Assembly: GCF_019977735.1 (NCBI RefSeq)
Contig: NZ_AP025018.1
Location: 9,304,580-9,368,579, forward strand
From: Calothrix sp. PCC 7716
GTDB lineage: Bacteria; Cyanobacteriota; Cyanobacteriia; Cyanobacteriales; Nostocaceae
Direction: 5' to 3'
Length of the DNA stretch: 64,000 bases
Every line of letters starts with the position of its first letter. Position 1 is the stretch's first letter. Position numbers and translations under genes: made by a program. The notes beneath the pieces are model-generated. The model saw nothing but the letters and a program-made list of their open reading frames with translations, was not told where the DNA came from and did no database searches. Of this stretch, positions 1 to 9,445 are shown in pieces.

Positions 1-2
1 AA

Positions 3-2942
3 ATTGAATCTTTGGTCACCCGACCAATTGAGAGTTCAATAAACGGGACACCAGGACTAGTATCTTTACGGTCGGCTTCAGCGGTAGGTATTGCTTCGAT
101 TAAAGCTGTTTTTGGCTGGGATACAGATATTTACCGTGCGCGCCAACTCGTACAAGAACGTTTGCAACGCGCGCAAAGTTTACTACCACAGGGGGTTGAC
201 CAACCGGAAATTCTTCCCGTTAACTCACCGTTAGGGTGGACGGTAAAATATGCTTTTACTTCAGATACAACCTCAATGATGGAAGTATGGCGTATCGTTA
301 ATTGGGATATCAAAAACCGTCTGCTTGCTGTACCTGGAGTTAGTAACGTATTTATTTATGGTGGCGATGAAATTCAATATCAAGTACTAGTTGACCCAGA
401 TAAACTTAAACAATATAACGTTTCTTTAGTAGATGTAACTCTAGCCGCGCAAGAAGCCAACAAAAACGTTCCTGGAGGATTTTTAATTACTCCTGACCAG
501 GAAATGCTGGTAAGGGGAGTCGGGCGGATTGATTCAATTGATAAGCTTAAGCGTTCGGTTATTAAAGCGACAAAAGGCACACCCGTATTATTAGAACAAG
601 TAGCAGACGTACAAATTGGACCAGCACTACGGCGAGGCGATGGGCTATTTAAAGGTAAGCGCGCGGTAATCTTAACTGTTACTAAGCAACCTGCGGCGGA
701 TACTCCAACGGTTGTAAGAGCCGTGGAAGAAGCAATGGCGGAAATTAAACCAGGATTGCCAAAAGATGTAGTGTTCGCCAAAACCTTTGACCAAAATTTA
801 TTTATTGAAGGTTCGGTGAAAAACGTTGAGGAAGCGCTGCGCGACGGTACGATTATTGTTTCCGTTATCCTGATTCTATTCCTGATGAACTGGCGGACGG
901 TAGTTATTAGCCTTAGTGCTTTACCCGTGTCATTACTTTTAGGAATGATTATTCTTAATTGGACTGGTCTAGGTATCAACACCATGACTTTAGGTGGGCT
1001 GGTGGTAGCAATTGGTTCTGTGGTGGATGACGCAATTGTGGATATGGAGAACGTGTATCGGCGCCTGCGAGAAAACCAAATCTCTCCTCACCCGAAAAGA
1101 CCTTTGCAAGTAGTTTTTGATGGTTCAGTTGAAGTACGTGTCAGCGTGCTATTTTCTACAGTAATTATTGCTATTGTTTTTGCGCCAATTTTTGCACTAA
1201 CAGGGGTAGAAGGTCGCATTTTTACACCAATGGGGATTGCTTATTTGCTGTCAATTTTGGCTTCTACTTTGGTTGCATTAACATTAACTCCGGCATTGTG
1301 CGCTTTGCTACTTGCTAATCGGCGCCTACCGAGCGCAGAAACTTGGGTGGAACGTAAAGCACATCAAGTGTATCGTCCAGCTTTGAAATTCGCAATTCGC
1401 CGTCCTAAAATAGTTTTAGGGGTAGCCGTAGCGGGATTTGTCGCTGCGATGATAATTTTACCCGGTTTAGGAAAAGTATTTTTACCAGAGTTTCAAGATA
1501 GACAGCTAGTAAATGCGATAATTCTTCTACCTGGGGAATCTTTGGATGCGACAAATCAGTCTGCTTTAACGGCGATGGATGCACTAAAAAATAACAAGCT
1601 TTTTGATACTATTCAGTTTCGATCTGGCTTTGCTCAAGGTGATCCCGATGTAGCGGGGGTCAACTTTGGAGAAATGGATGTGCAAATTAGTGAAGAAGGA
1701 GCAAAAAACCGAGAAAAAACAATTGAAGTTTTGCGAAAAGAATATGAAAAGCTTCCAGGTGTAGCAACTAATATCGGTGGTTTTATTTCCCACCGTATGG
1801 ATGAAATTTTATCGGGTGTAAGGAGTGCTATAGCTGTCAAAATATATGGTCCCGAACTAGAACAACTCCGTACTATAGGTAAACAAGTACAAACGGCTAT
1901 GAGTGGTATCTCTGGAATTGTGGATTTACAACTCGAACCGCAAGTCCCTGTAAAGCAAGTGCAAATTCAGTTTGACCGCGATGCAGCCGCACGTTACGGT
2001 TTAAGTATTGGAGAATTGGCAGATACAATTGAGACAGGTTTGAATGGAAAAGTTGTTTCACAAATCTTAGATAAACAACAAACTTTTAATATGGTTGTTT
2101 GGCTACAAGAACGTTATCGTCATAATTTAGATGTACTTGGTAATTTGTTGATCGACACCCCGAATGGGCAAAAAATACCGCTTTCCCAAGTTGCTAAAGT
2201 TGATTATGGTAGTGGTCCTTCGACTATTAACCGTGAAAACGTTTCCCGATTAATTGTAGTTGCTGCAAACGTTTCTGGACGAGATTTAGGTTCTGTAATT
2301 AAAGACGTGCGCGACCGTGTTAAGCAAATCCAACTTCCGGGAGGATACTACGTTCAATTTGGCGGACAGTTTCAGGCACAAGAGCAAGCAACCCAAACCT
2401 TGCTCATTTCAGGGGCTGGCGCTTTTGCGGTGATCGCAGTTTTAATTTACTTCGCCGTCCACTCAATTCCTGCCACACTGATGATTATGATTAACTTACC
2501 ACTAGCGTTAATTGGTGGTGTAATTTCTGTTGCTATTGGTGGTGGTATAATTTCTGTTGCCTCAATGGTTGGTTTTATTACCTTGTTTGGAGTCGCAACC
2601 CGTAATGGATTATTACTGGTAGATAATTACAACAATCGTTTGGCTGAAGGAATACCCCTTAGAGAGGTAATTGTTGAAGGTTCAATGGAACGCTTAGTAG
2701 CAATTTTATTAACAGCACTCGCATCAGCACTAGGTATGGTTCCTCTTGTAATTGGTTCGGGTGCAGGTAAAGAAATTTTGCAACCTTTAGCTGTAGTAGT
2801 GTTAGGGGGATTATTTACTTCTACTGCATTAACACTATTAGTTCTACCAGCTTTATATTCACTATTTGGTAGATTTTTAGCTCCTGAAGAAAAAAAAGAA
2901 AATATTCAAGATATGGATGCAACCCAAGGTTCAGTTATATGA
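3..2942 (+). CDS. Heavy-metal RND efflux pump, inner-membrane subunit (CusA/CzcA family), 5' end outside window
   Basis: The reading frame is open from the first bases (I-E-S-L-V-T-R-P-I-E), which matches the conserved region about 60 residues into HME-type RND pumps, so the true start lies upstream of the window. About 979 residues of a usual 1,040 are present. Transmembrane segments cluster around codons 280-440 and 790-960, with two large periplasmic loops. The helix-4 motif reads AIGSVVDDAIVDMENVYRR: the paired aspartates and the E-N are kept, but the DFG start typical of Zn/Co/Cd pumps is absent. The loop near codon 595 reads HRMDEILSGVR, without the CusA methionine at that position, so copper is not proven as substrate. 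The pump would work with an adaptor and an outer-membrane TolC; tolC lies 4.3 kb downstream. Family is secure, substrate is inferred. Confidence 0.93.
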   Translation: MESLVTRPIESSINGTPGLVSLRSASAVGIASIKAVFGWDTDIYRARQLVQERLQRAQSLLPQGVDQPEILPVNSPLGWTVKYAFTSDTTSMMEVWRIVNWDIKNRLLAVPGVSNVFIYGGDEIQYQVLVDPDKLKQYNVSLVDVTLAAQEANKNVPGGFLITPDQEMLVRGVGRIDSIDKLKRSVIKATKGTPVLLEQVADVQIGPALRRGDGLFKGKRAVILTVTKQPAADTPTVVRAVEEAMAEIKPGLPKDVVFAKTFDQNLFIEGSVKNVEEALRDGTIIVSVILILFLMNWRTVVISLSALPVSLLLGMIILNWTGLGINTMTLGGLVVAIGSVVDDAIVDMENVYRRLRENQISPHPKRPLQVVFDGSVEVRVSVLFSTVIIAIVFAPIFALTGVEGRIFTPMGIAYLLSILASTLVALTLTPALCALLLANRRLPSAETWVERKAHQVYRPALKFAIRRPKIVLGVAVAGFVAAMIILPGLGKVFLPEFQDRQLVNAIILLPGESLDATNQSALTAMDALKNNKLFDTIQFRSGFAQGDPDVAGVNFGEMDVQISEEGAKNREKTIEVLRKEYEKLPGVATNIGGFISHRMDEILSGVRSAIAVKIYGPELEQLRTIGKQVQTAMSGISGIVDLQLEPQVPVKQVQIQFDRDAAARYGLSIGELADTIETGLNGKVVSQILDKQQTFNMVVWLQERYRHNLDVLGNLLIDTPNGQKIPLSQVAKVDYGSGPSTINRENVSRLIVVAANVSGRDLGSVIKDVRDRVKQIQLPGGYYVQFGGQFQAQEQATQTLLISGAGAFAVIAVLIYFAVHSIPATLMIMINLPLALIGGVISVAIGGGIISVASMVGFITLFGVATRNGLLLVDNYNNRLAEGIPLREVIVEGSMERLVAILLTALASALGMVPLVIGSGAGKEILQPLAVVVLGGLFTSTALTLLVLPALYSLFGRFLAPEEKKENIQDMDATQGSVI

Positions 2943-3052
2943 TTTTTAATTTAGCAAGTCTCCCCAGAGGTCAACCTGGGATATATAGATACTCATGCCC
3001 TTTGCATGAAATTACCGTAATTTTATCTAATTAACTAATGAGGAGTAAATTC

Positions 3053-3562
3053 ATGAGATCACTCAAATTAAGCTTTGTAGTTTTGGCTAGTGCAGGATTG
3101 CTGTTATTAGGCGCCTGTAGCAACCAAGCATCAGAGCCTAGCAGCAGCAATACAAATGGTGGTACAACAGAAACCGCAGGCAAAACTGAAACCGCAAGTA
3201 AAACTGAAACTGCTGCAAATAGCGATGGACATACCGACCATTCTCATAGCGGCAAAGGCGGTCAAGTTGTTGAGTCTGGAAAGTATCACTTAGAAATGGT
3301 GCCTGAAAAAGAAGGTAATGCAACACACTTAGATTTTTACTTGCAAACAGGTGATAAACACGAAGCAGTACCAAATGCAAAAGTAACGGCTGATATTCAA
3401 TCACCTGATGGAAAGCAAAAGACAGTTCCCCTTACTTATGATGCTAGCGGCAAGCATTACACGACTAAGTTGGATGCTGGTGCAGCAGGTCAATACCAAG
3501 TAAAAATTACTGCGGCTGTTGGCAGTGAAACAGTAAACGGGCGATTTAACTTTAATCAGTAA
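3053..3562 (+). CDS. Secreted lipoprotein, FixH/YtkA-like domain
   Basis: A 169-residue protein with a lipoprotein signal ending LLLLGAC, a Thr/Glu/Ser-rich linker with the repeated unit KTETA, a His-rich patch (HTDHSHS) and a C-terminal beta-rich domain. The start is placed at the second ATG because AGGAG at 3041-3045 is 7 bases before it; the earlier ATG at 3038 overlaps that ribosome site. It follows the RND pump by 110 bases. Similar lipoproteins sit beside cusA-type genes in other cyanobacteria, as I recall. A periplasmic metal-binding or pump-accessory role is inferred from the His patch and the neighbour. Confidence 0.8.
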   Translation: MRSLKLSFVVLASAGLLLLGACSNQASEPSSSNTNGGTTETAGKTETASKTETAANSDGHTDHSHSGKGGQVVESGKYHLEMVPEKEGNATHLDFYLQTGDKHEAVPNAKVTADIQSPDGKQKTVPLTYDASGKHYTTKLDAGAAGQYQVKITAAVGSETVNGRFNFNQ

Positions 3563-3766
3563 TTCGGTTAGTTAATACTATTTTTAATGTAGTTGGTATA
3601 ATAAAGAAGTATATTACAAAAATTAAATTTTGTATTAAACTTCATTATTTCGCCAACTACCTTATTGCCATAAAAAAATAATTTATAAAAAATAATTAGA
3701 TTCATTTTATATAATATATGTATTAACATGCAAAAACTTTTTTAGATACATTTTCCTTACTGTCAA

Positions 3767-3794
3767 CCCGCCCTTAAAAAGGGTGGGATTTTTT
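3767..3794 (+). terminator. Rho-independent terminator
   Basis: A 9-bp GC-rich stem with one G-U pair (CCCGCCCTT against AAGGGTGGG, AAA loop) is followed by a run of T. It closes the pump-lipoprotein unit. The rest of 3563-4042 shows no other structure that I can support. Confidence 0.8.
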
Positions 3795-4042
3795 GTCAAT
3801 AATATTTATTTTTTTATAAAAAACTAAATTTTTATACCACATAAGATTAAATACTTTTTTAAGTAATAATCCTAATTACGTAAATTTACCGTGGCTGTTT
3901 AAGAGTTGGAAGCAGCAATATAGATATTCAAGGATTTACAAAGATTTTTCTAGTAGCTAATTCATTAGTTAGCCCTTGTATTTACAGGGGTGCTAAAGAC
4001 GCTTTGTCTGAATTTGGTTGATTTGAATATGCAAGGGTAGTT

Positions 4043-5527
4043 ATGCCGATTAATTTATCTGGACAAAATGTAAGTATTGATAAAGACTTAAGTATTAATC
4101 AGAATACACAGCTATTAACAGGTTCAATTCAGTGGGGAAATACAGAAGATTATTACAGTTTTAATTTTAGTAGTCGTAGTAGTTTGAATCTTGCACTCAA
4201 TGACTTGTATGCAAATCTTAATCTACAGGTACTAGACAGTAATGGTCAAGAAGTTGCTGGTTCTTTCAACCGTCGTAACCGAGATGAGTTGATCAGTACA
4301 ACTTTAGAAGCAGGTAATTATTATATAAAGGTTTATCGATTTCGCAATGCGATTAGTGATTACACTTTAAAGTATAGTGTTAACTCGATTTCACAATCAC
4401 CTCAAAGTGTTGGCACCTTTCTTCCAAATGCACAATCGTCACCTCAAAATGCTGGCGCCTGGTTAGACATGGTAATTCAGGATGTACAACTGCGCGAAGT
4501 AGTAAAGTCATCTTTTAGCGACTCAGTTATAGACCGTAACGATGTGATCAAGATATTGCGCGCATCTTCTGATGAAGGTGTGGTAGACGCAACTGAATTT
4601 AAGGACTTGAAAAACTTGGTTAGTAACGCTTCATTGCTGGGAATACCAGAATACGTGCGAGTATTAACTAACAAAGTTGTCAACGGTGATCCAGCAAATC
4701 AAAGATACCAAGGTAATTCATTAGGTAATTTGAGTGCTGGTAGTAGCAGTGCCCAGATAGAAAACCTGGTCAATAAATGGTTTCTAGGACGCGACTACCC
4801 AAACACTTCATATACATATAAAAAAGCAAGCGGTTCTTTATTTCAGAATGGTGTTAGCTACAAAGACATTAAACAAGGTCAGATTAACGACTGTTACTTT
4901 CTTGCTGGACTAGCTGCAACAGCATTTAATTCTCCTACCACAATTGAGAAGATGTTTATCGACAACGGTGATAATACTTACACCGTTCGTTTCTTCCGCA
5001 ATCAGATTGCAGACTACGTTAGCGTAGATAAATATTTACCTACAGATTATGCTGGTAACTTTGTTTACGCGAGTAAAGGTACTAGCTACAATAATTCAGG
5101 TAATGAACTGTGGGTTGCACTAGCTGAAAAAGCATACGCACAACTTAATGAATCTGGGTGGATTTACCAAGATAACACCAATTCTTATTCTGGTATTGGA
5201 AAAGGTGGTTACGTTAGTGACGCATTGTCACAGATCACAGGTAATCAAGTCTCAATGAGTAATGTTTTAAACCTGAATTCAATTATAAAAGCGATAAGCT
5301 CAGGTGAATCGATTAGTTTGGCATCAAAATCAACTGGTGTTGCACCGAATATTATTGCAGCACATGCTTATATTTTAGTCAATTATAATTCTTCTACTCA
5401 GAGATTTACTTTGTTTAGTCCGTGGGGAATAGATGCTTCGTTACCTAAACCAGGTATTTTAGAAATTGGCTGGAGTGAAATTGAATCTAATTTTAGTTAT
5501 TGGGATGCGACACGAAAGTATACTTAA
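4043..5527 (+). CDS. Calpain-like (C2 family) cysteine peptidase with N-terminal PPC domain, catalytic Asn replaced
   Basis: 494 residues. Residues about 10-115 form a bacterial pre-peptidase C-terminal (PPC) beta-sandwich (TGSIQWGNTEDYYSFN ... LEAGNYYIKVYR). A middle helical region (about 145-235) follows, then a calpain catalytic domain. The nucleophile region QGQINDCYFLAGL has Cys284, and AHAYILVNY gives His441. The third triad residue is normally Asn in an N-P-W-G motif; here the motif is FSPWG, with Ser459 in its place. No signal peptide is evident at the N terminus, although PPC proteins are often exported. No metal-response repeat lies directly upstream. The domain call is secure; activity is doubtful because of the Asn to Ser change. 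Confidence 0.88.
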   Translation: MPINLSGQNVSIDKDLSINQNTQLLTGSIQWGNTEDYYSFNFSSRSSLNLALNDLYANLNLQVLDSNGQEVAGSFNRRNRDELISTTLEAGNYYIKVYRFRNAISDYTLKYSVNSISQSPQSVGTFLPNAQSSPQNAGAWLDMVIQDVQLREVVKSSFSDSVIDRNDVIKILRASSDEGVVDATEFKDLKNLVSNASLLGIPEYVRVLTNKVVNGDPANQRYQGNSLGNLSAGSSSAQIENLVNKWFLGRDYPNTSYTYKKASGSLFQNGVSYKDIKQGQINDCYFLAGLAATAFNSPTTIEKMFIDNGDNTYTVRFFRNQIADYVSVDKYLPTDYAGNFVYASKGTSYNNSGNELWVALAEKAYAQLNESGWIYQDNTNSYSGIGKGGYVSDALSQITGNQVSMSNVLNLNSIIKAISSGESISLASKSTGVAPNIIAAHAYILVNYNSSTQRFTLFSPWGIDASLPKPGILEIGWSEIESNFSYWDATRKYT

Positions 5528-5618
5528 GAGCAAACTTTTAACAGAGAGCAGAAAATAGGAAATCACATAAATTATGATAAACAGGTATCAAATTATTTTT
5601 ATCTAAGATTTGCCTAAA

Positions 5619-5635
5619 TTTCATCCTGATTTCAT
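5619..5635 (+). promoter_or_regulatory. CopR/RppA-type direct repeat box 1
   Basis: TTTCAT, five bases, TTTCAT. A TATAAATA-like -10 lies about 18 bases downstream. No intact gene starts close by; the next feature is a second box 101 bases on. Confidence 0.75.
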
Positions 5636-5735
5636 CTTGATATGAAAAACTTATAAATAAGGTATATAAGATACTGACTTAGTGCTGTTCGCTCAAGGAG
5701 GAAGCTAAAAGAATAAAAACCTTCTCATGCCAGGA

Positions 5736-5752
5736 TTTCATCTTGATTTCAT
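5736..5752 (+). promoter_or_regulatory. CopR/RppA-type direct repeat box 2
   Basis: TTTCAT, CTTGA, TTTCAT. It stands in front of gene remnants (5822-6108) and, beyond them, the SanA-like gene. It may be left from a lost gene or may read through to 6126. Confidence 0.75.
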
Positions 5753-5821
5753 TTTGGTGTGAGACATTATGTACAGTGCCCACGGAACAAATATTGCTAT
5801 ATCCCAAGCTACTATCCATCT

Positions 5822-5926
5822 AGAGTAGCTACAAAGTACGGCTTTGACCGTTACTGGCGTGATCTACGTACTTTTACTCTACATGATCCAGTAGACTACA
5901 AAATACGAGATGTGGGCGATTCGTAA
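5822..5926 (+). pseudogene. Remnant of acyl-CoA dehydrogenase-type flavoenzyme (C-terminal segment)
   Basis: One frame encodes GFDRYWRDLRTFTLHDPVDY and continues to a stop at 5924. This matches the C-terminal signature of acyl-CoA dehydrogenase-like monooxygenases (SfnB/DszC group: F/L-D-R-x-W-R-N-x-R-T-x-x-x-H-x-P-V). There is no start and no upstream part of the enzyme. It is flanked by box 2 and by the EgtD remnant, so this is decayed DNA. Confidence 0.6.
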
Positions 5927-5934
5927 AATTAAGT

Positions 5935-6108
5935 GCCCTCACTTTGAGTGTTAATTTTGCTAGAGACGAAACTATTATGACCGAGATTTCACGTAAGTTT
6001 GATCTTGCAACAATCAAACAGCAATTAAGCGCGCGTGGTTTAGTAACACAGAAAGTTTGGACTGATGAAAACAACTGGGTTAGTTTGCTGCTTTGTCAAT
6101 TCGATTAA
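5935..6108 (+). pseudogene. Remnant of EgtD-type histidine methyltransferase (C terminus)
   Basis: The frame reads LTLSVNFARDETIMTEISRK, then FDLATIKQQLSARGL and VWTDENNWVSLLLCQFD before a stop at 6106. It resembles the last 55 or so residues of SAM-dependent L-histidine N-alpha-methyltransferases (E-x-S-x-K-F ... V-W-T-D ... W-F-x-L-L-L). The methyltransferase core is absent. It abuts the acyl-CoA dehydrogenase remnant directly, so two unrelated gene ends are joined here. A 44-codon ORF from ATG 5977 exists but is unlikely to be functional. Confidence 0.55.
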
Positions 6109-6125
6109 CTTAGCCAATATCTACA

Positions 6126-6809
6126 ATGATATTCTTTAAACAAAAAATTGAGAGAAAGTATTTCAGGTTGTTCCGTTGGTTGCGTTTGGTATTGCTAGGT
6201 TTACTAATTAGTTTATTGGTGATACCATTGACGGCAACCGCCTATATTAGTTTGATGACTAATGGCGCCCGCTATATCAAACCAGAAGAAGTTCCACAAG
6301 AACGGTTAGCAATGGTATTCGGTGCAGGAATTTTGGCTAATGGTGAACCGACACGGATGCTTGCAGAGCGTGTAGAAGCTGGAGTTAAACTTTACCAGTT
6401 TGGACGAGTTAAAAAGTTACTGATGACAGGAGATAACAGTAGAGTTTCCTATAATGAGGTTAAGTCGATGCAGCAGTACGCTCATAATTTGGGTGTACCA
6501 ATAACAGATATTGTTTTAGATTACGCTGGTTTTAGCACCTATGAGAGCTGTTATCGCGCTCATCAGATTTTTGGGCTACATAAAGCTGTTGTTGTCACCC
6601 AAAATTATCATTTACCTCGTGCAATCTACACCTGTCGCCAATTTGGTTTAGATACCGTAGGTTTAGGAACTCCAGATATCGAAATTTATGGACTATGGGG
6701 AATGATTCCTTATTTAAGGCGGGAAATTTTAGCAAACGTTAAAGCATTATGGGAGGTTCATATTACCCGTCCTCGACCTACTTTTTTGGGACGTATCGAA
6801 AAAATATAG
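6126..6809 (+). CDS. SanA/YdcF-like DUF218 membrane-anchored protein
   Basis: 227 residues. An N-terminal membrane segment (about 18-42) is followed by a DUF218 domain: MVFGAGILANGEPTRMLAER near 58, then LLMTGDN, Y-N-E, and VVVTQNYHLPRAIYTCRQFG near 160. The order and the C-terminal R-E-I-L-A-N-V-K-A match the SanA (vancomycin high-temperature exclusion) group. Family members act at the cell envelope, and their biochemical role is not settled. The gene may be reached by transcription from the boxes at 5619 or 5736. Confidence 0.85.
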   Translation: MIFFKQKIERKYFRLFRWLRLVLLGLLISLLVIPLTATAYISLMTNGARYIKPEEVPQERLAMVFGAGILANGEPTRMLAERVEAGVKLYQFGRVKKLLMTGDNSRVSYNEVKSMQQYAHNLGVPITDIVLDYAGFSTYESCYRAHQIFGLHKAVVVTQNYHLPRAIYTCRQFGLDTVGLGTPDIEIYGLWGMIPYLRREILANVKALWEVHITRPRPTFLGRIEKI

Positions 6810-6950
6810 CAAACAGTAGTAACTTACCGCAACCTGAATTAATCATTATTGAAAATTGTGCCTTGTAAATAGTACAGGCTTTACACCAAAACATTACACG
6901 TATAGGAATGCGAGTAGTACATATAAAAATAATTCTGTTCTCAATCAAAA

Positions 6951-6967
6951 TTTCATCTTGATTTCAT
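6951..6967 (+). promoter_or_regulatory. CopR/RppA-type direct repeat box 3 (tolC promoter)
   Basis: TTTCAT, CTTGA, TTTCAT, followed by TGTCAAACTAAT. The likely start point is near 6996, giving a leader of about 235 bases before tolC. A 9-bp hairpin at 7107-7134 followed by a T-rich stretch may attenuate this leader. Confidence 0.75.
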
Positions 6968-7231
6968 AGTGGTATGTCAAACTAATTAGTGAAGGTTCGT
7001 TCGCTAAAAATGCATCTTGCGTGCAGTTAACAAAGTTTGTAACCATAAATCCACTATGGAAATGACATTGGTTTATGTGAGTACAATATTTGTTTTTACT
7101 ACCGCAATTTTGACTAGTTTTTACAAGTCAAAATATTAATTTATCTTTTTTATGTTTATCTGCTAGTCTTGCTTTTTCAAGTATAGCAATTTATTCTGTG
7201 TGGTGTTATTTTCTGAAACAAGTATTAGTTT

Positions 7232-8701
7232 ATGTTCAATTACCGTAACTTATTTGTAGTAACTATTATCTCTGTATTTACCTTTGGGCATATTTCTGCT
7301 AGTTTCGCCCAAACAGTATTTTCTTTAACTCAGTCTCAAAAAAATCAAGCACAAAAATCTCCCACTCCTACTTCACTTGACAACCTCAATCCTAACCCAA
7401 ATCTTCTACAGTTTCCTACCAAATCAGAGGAAGTTAAAATTCTCGTAACTCAGCCTATTACCTTAGAACAGGCTTTAGAACTAGCACGCTGTAATAATCG
7501 AGACTTGCAAGTAGGAATATTAACTTTGGAACGTAGTCGCGCGGCATTACGCGAAGCACAAGCAGCTTTATACCCGAACTTTGGTTTAAGCACAGATGTA
7601 TCCCGTGGACAATCTGCAAGCGATCAACTTTCTGCTGAATTACGCTCTCGAGGTGGAATACCGACAAGTCAAGAAGCGGCAAGTACAACTTTTTCTGGTG
7701 CCGCGCAGTTAAGTTACAACATTTATACTTCTGGTTCAAGGTCAGCCCGCATTCGAGCAGCAGAGGAACAATTACGTTTTGATGAATTAGATGTGCAACG
7801 TCTGTCAGCAGAAATTGGCTTACAAGTTGCCACTCAATACTACGATTTACAACAAGCCGATGAACAAGTTAGAATTAACCGTGCTGCCGTTGAAAACGCG
7901 CAACGTAGTTTAAAAGATGCTCAAGCATTAGAAAGTGCGGGAGTTGGTACTAGATTTGATGTTCTGCGTTTTCAGGTAAATTTAGCAAATGCTCAACAAG
8001 ACTTGACTAATAGTGTTAGTCAGCAGCTAGTAGCCGCAAGACTGCTGGCAGTCACGTTGAGTTTACCACAATCTACAAATATCAGTGCCGCAGATTCAGT
8101 GAAAATAGCTGGTTTATGGAATCAGACACTTGAAGATAGTATTGTGCTGGCGTTTCAAAATCGTCCTGAACTACAACAGCAATTGGTACAACGTAACATC
8201 AACGAGCAGCAACGACGCTTGGCACTCGCTGAGGTTCGACCACAAGTTAGTTTGGTTGCTAGTTACAATTTGTTGGACGTATTTAATGATCGCGTAGGCA
8301 TTACCGATGGTTACTCGCTTGGAGTTAGAGCAAACTGGAATTTATTTGATGGAGGCGCCGCTAGAGCAAGATCTGCTCAATCGAAAGCTAATATTAATAT
8401 TGCCGAAACTCGTTTTACTAGCCAACGTAACCAGATTCGTTATCAAGTTGAACAATCTTACAGTAATTTGCAATCGAATTTAAGTAATGTTCAGACCGCT
8501 ACTGTTGCTTTAAATCAAGCTCAAGAAGCTTTAACTTTAGCAAGGTTAAGATTTCAAGCAGGTGTAGGTACTCAGACTGATGTTATCGCTTCTGAAACTG
8601 AGCTTACTCGGGCTGAGGGAAATCGGGTTAGGGCTATATTGGATTACAATCGTGCTTTGGCTGGTTTGCAAAGGGCTGTTAGTAATCTGGGAAATCCTTA
8701 A
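7232..8701 (+). CDS. TolC-family outer-membrane efflux protein
   Basis: 489 residues with a signal peptide (SVFTFGHISASFAQ) and two outer-membrane efflux repeats: LEQALELARCNNRDLQVGIL near 75 and the second half from about 300, including LGVRANWNLFDGGAARARS. Long heptad-rich helices around residues 180-260 and 390-470 fit the TolC tunnel. It ends 14 bases before a merR gene and probably forms an operon with it under box 3. It is the only TolC in the window, so it may serve both RND pumps (0-3 kb and 45.5-50 kb); this is inference. Confidence 0.93.
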   Translation: MFNYRNLFVVTIISVFTFGHISASFAQTVFSLTQSQKNQAQKSPTPTSLDNLNPNPNLLQFPTKSEEVKILVTQPITLEQALELARCNNRDLQVGILTLERSRAALREAQAALYPNFGLSTDVSRGQSASDQLSAELRSRGGIPTSQEAASTTFSGAAQLSYNIYTSGSRSARIRAAEEQLRFDELDVQRLSAEIGLQVATQYYDLQQADEQVRINRAAVENAQRSLKDAQALESAGVGTRFDVLRFQVNLANAQQDLTNSVSQQLVAARLLAVTLSLPQSTNISAADSVKIAGLWNQTLEDSIVLAFQNRPELQQQLVQRNINEQQRRLALAEVRPQVSLVASYNLLDVFNDRVGITDGYSLGVRANWNLFDGGAARARSAQSKANINIAETRFTSQRNQIRYQVEQSYSNLQSNLSNVQTATVALNQAQEALTLARLRFQAGVGTQTDVIASETELTRAEGNRVRAILDYNRALAGLQRAVSNLGNP

Positions 8702-8715
8702 ATGTAGGTGTGTAA

Positions 8716-9132
8716 ATGTTGAATCACGAGAAAAAACATCTGTTAATTGGTCAAGTAACAGCTTTAAGTGGAGTCCCTATCGCGACTATTCGCTATTATG
8801 AGAGTTTAGGTCTCCTCAAATCTTACGGACGCACAGAGGGAGGATATCGACAGTTTTCAGAAGATGTGCTGACCCGTTTAGCTTTTATTAAACGGGCACA
8901 AAATCTAGGTTTGAGTCTGGAAGAAATTGGAGATATTCTTAATGTTTATGACAATGGAAAGCCTCCATGTAGCCAGATTAAAGAGAAACTAGACAATAAG
9001 CTATTAGAAATTGACAATAAAATTGACGAACTGTTAATTTTACGTAATGAGTTGGGAGAATTGCTTTCTGGTTGGAAAAATTTACAAGATAAACCAAAAG
9101 ATAAAATTTGTCCGATTATTCAGAAATATTAA
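8716..9132 (+). CDS. MerR-family metal-responsive regulator (copy 1)
   Basis: 138 residues. The N-terminal winged helix reads LIGQVTALSGVPIATIRYYE, then GLLKSYGRTEGGYRQF; a long dimerisation helix runs over about 85-120. Metal-loop cysteines: one in K-P-P-C-S near residue 83 and one in K-I-C-P-I-I at the C terminus. The middle Cys found in CueR and MerR is replaced by Trp (LLSGWKNL). The gene is nearly identical to the copy at 36460-36852. It follows tolC closely, has no MerR operator of its own, and probably acts on the palindromes listed below. Confidence 0.92.
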   Translation: MLNHEKKHLLIGQVTALSGVPIATIRYYESLGLLKSYGRTEGGYRQFSEDVLTRLAFIKRAQNLGLSLEEIGDILNVYDNGKPPCSQIKEKLDNKLLEIDNKIDELLILRNELGELLSGWKNLQDKPKDKICPIIQKY

Positions 9133-9234
9133 GTATTGGGTTGTTTTCAATTCTCAACTGTTTAAGTTCAAAAGTTTGACCATATTTACTAGCTCTAGTT
9201 GTTTATTCTTTATCTTTTATACATTAATAAATTC

Positions 9235-9275
9235 AAACTCATTATCTCTATAAATGTAAAGATAATGAGTTTTTT
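9235..9275 (+). terminator. Rho-independent terminator of tolC-merR
   Basis: A 13-bp perfect stem (AAACTCATTATCT against its complement) with a 12-base loop, followed by TTTTTT. Confidence 0.8.
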
Positions 9276-9365
9276 ATATTTGAATTGGAGTAAATAGTAA
9301 AGCATTAATAATATCAATTTATTGTAATAAATAAAATGTTTTTAGTTATAGGTTCTGATGGCAAA

Positions 9366-9382
9366 TTTCATCTGCTTTTCAT
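9366..9382 (+). promoter_or_regulatory. CopR/RppA-type direct repeat box 4
   Basis: TTTCAT, CTGCT, TTTCAT, with TATAAATATAGAG about 20 bases on. It gives a short leader to the DUF2808 gene at 9446. Confidence 0.75.
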
Positions 9383-9445
9383 AATTAACATTCATACTTA
9401 TAAATATAGAGACAATTAATCCACTAAATGAAAGAGGACATGACC

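Noticed and set aside
380-985. 201-codon ORF on the minus strand inside the RND pump gene
   Set aside because: Antisense shadow of a well-conserved gene; no recognisable protein and no ribosome site.
7056-7139. 27-codon ORF with a hydrophobic stretch in the tolC leader
   Set aside because: No ribosome site, and it overlaps a terminator-like hairpin; chance ORF in AT-rich DNA is more likely.
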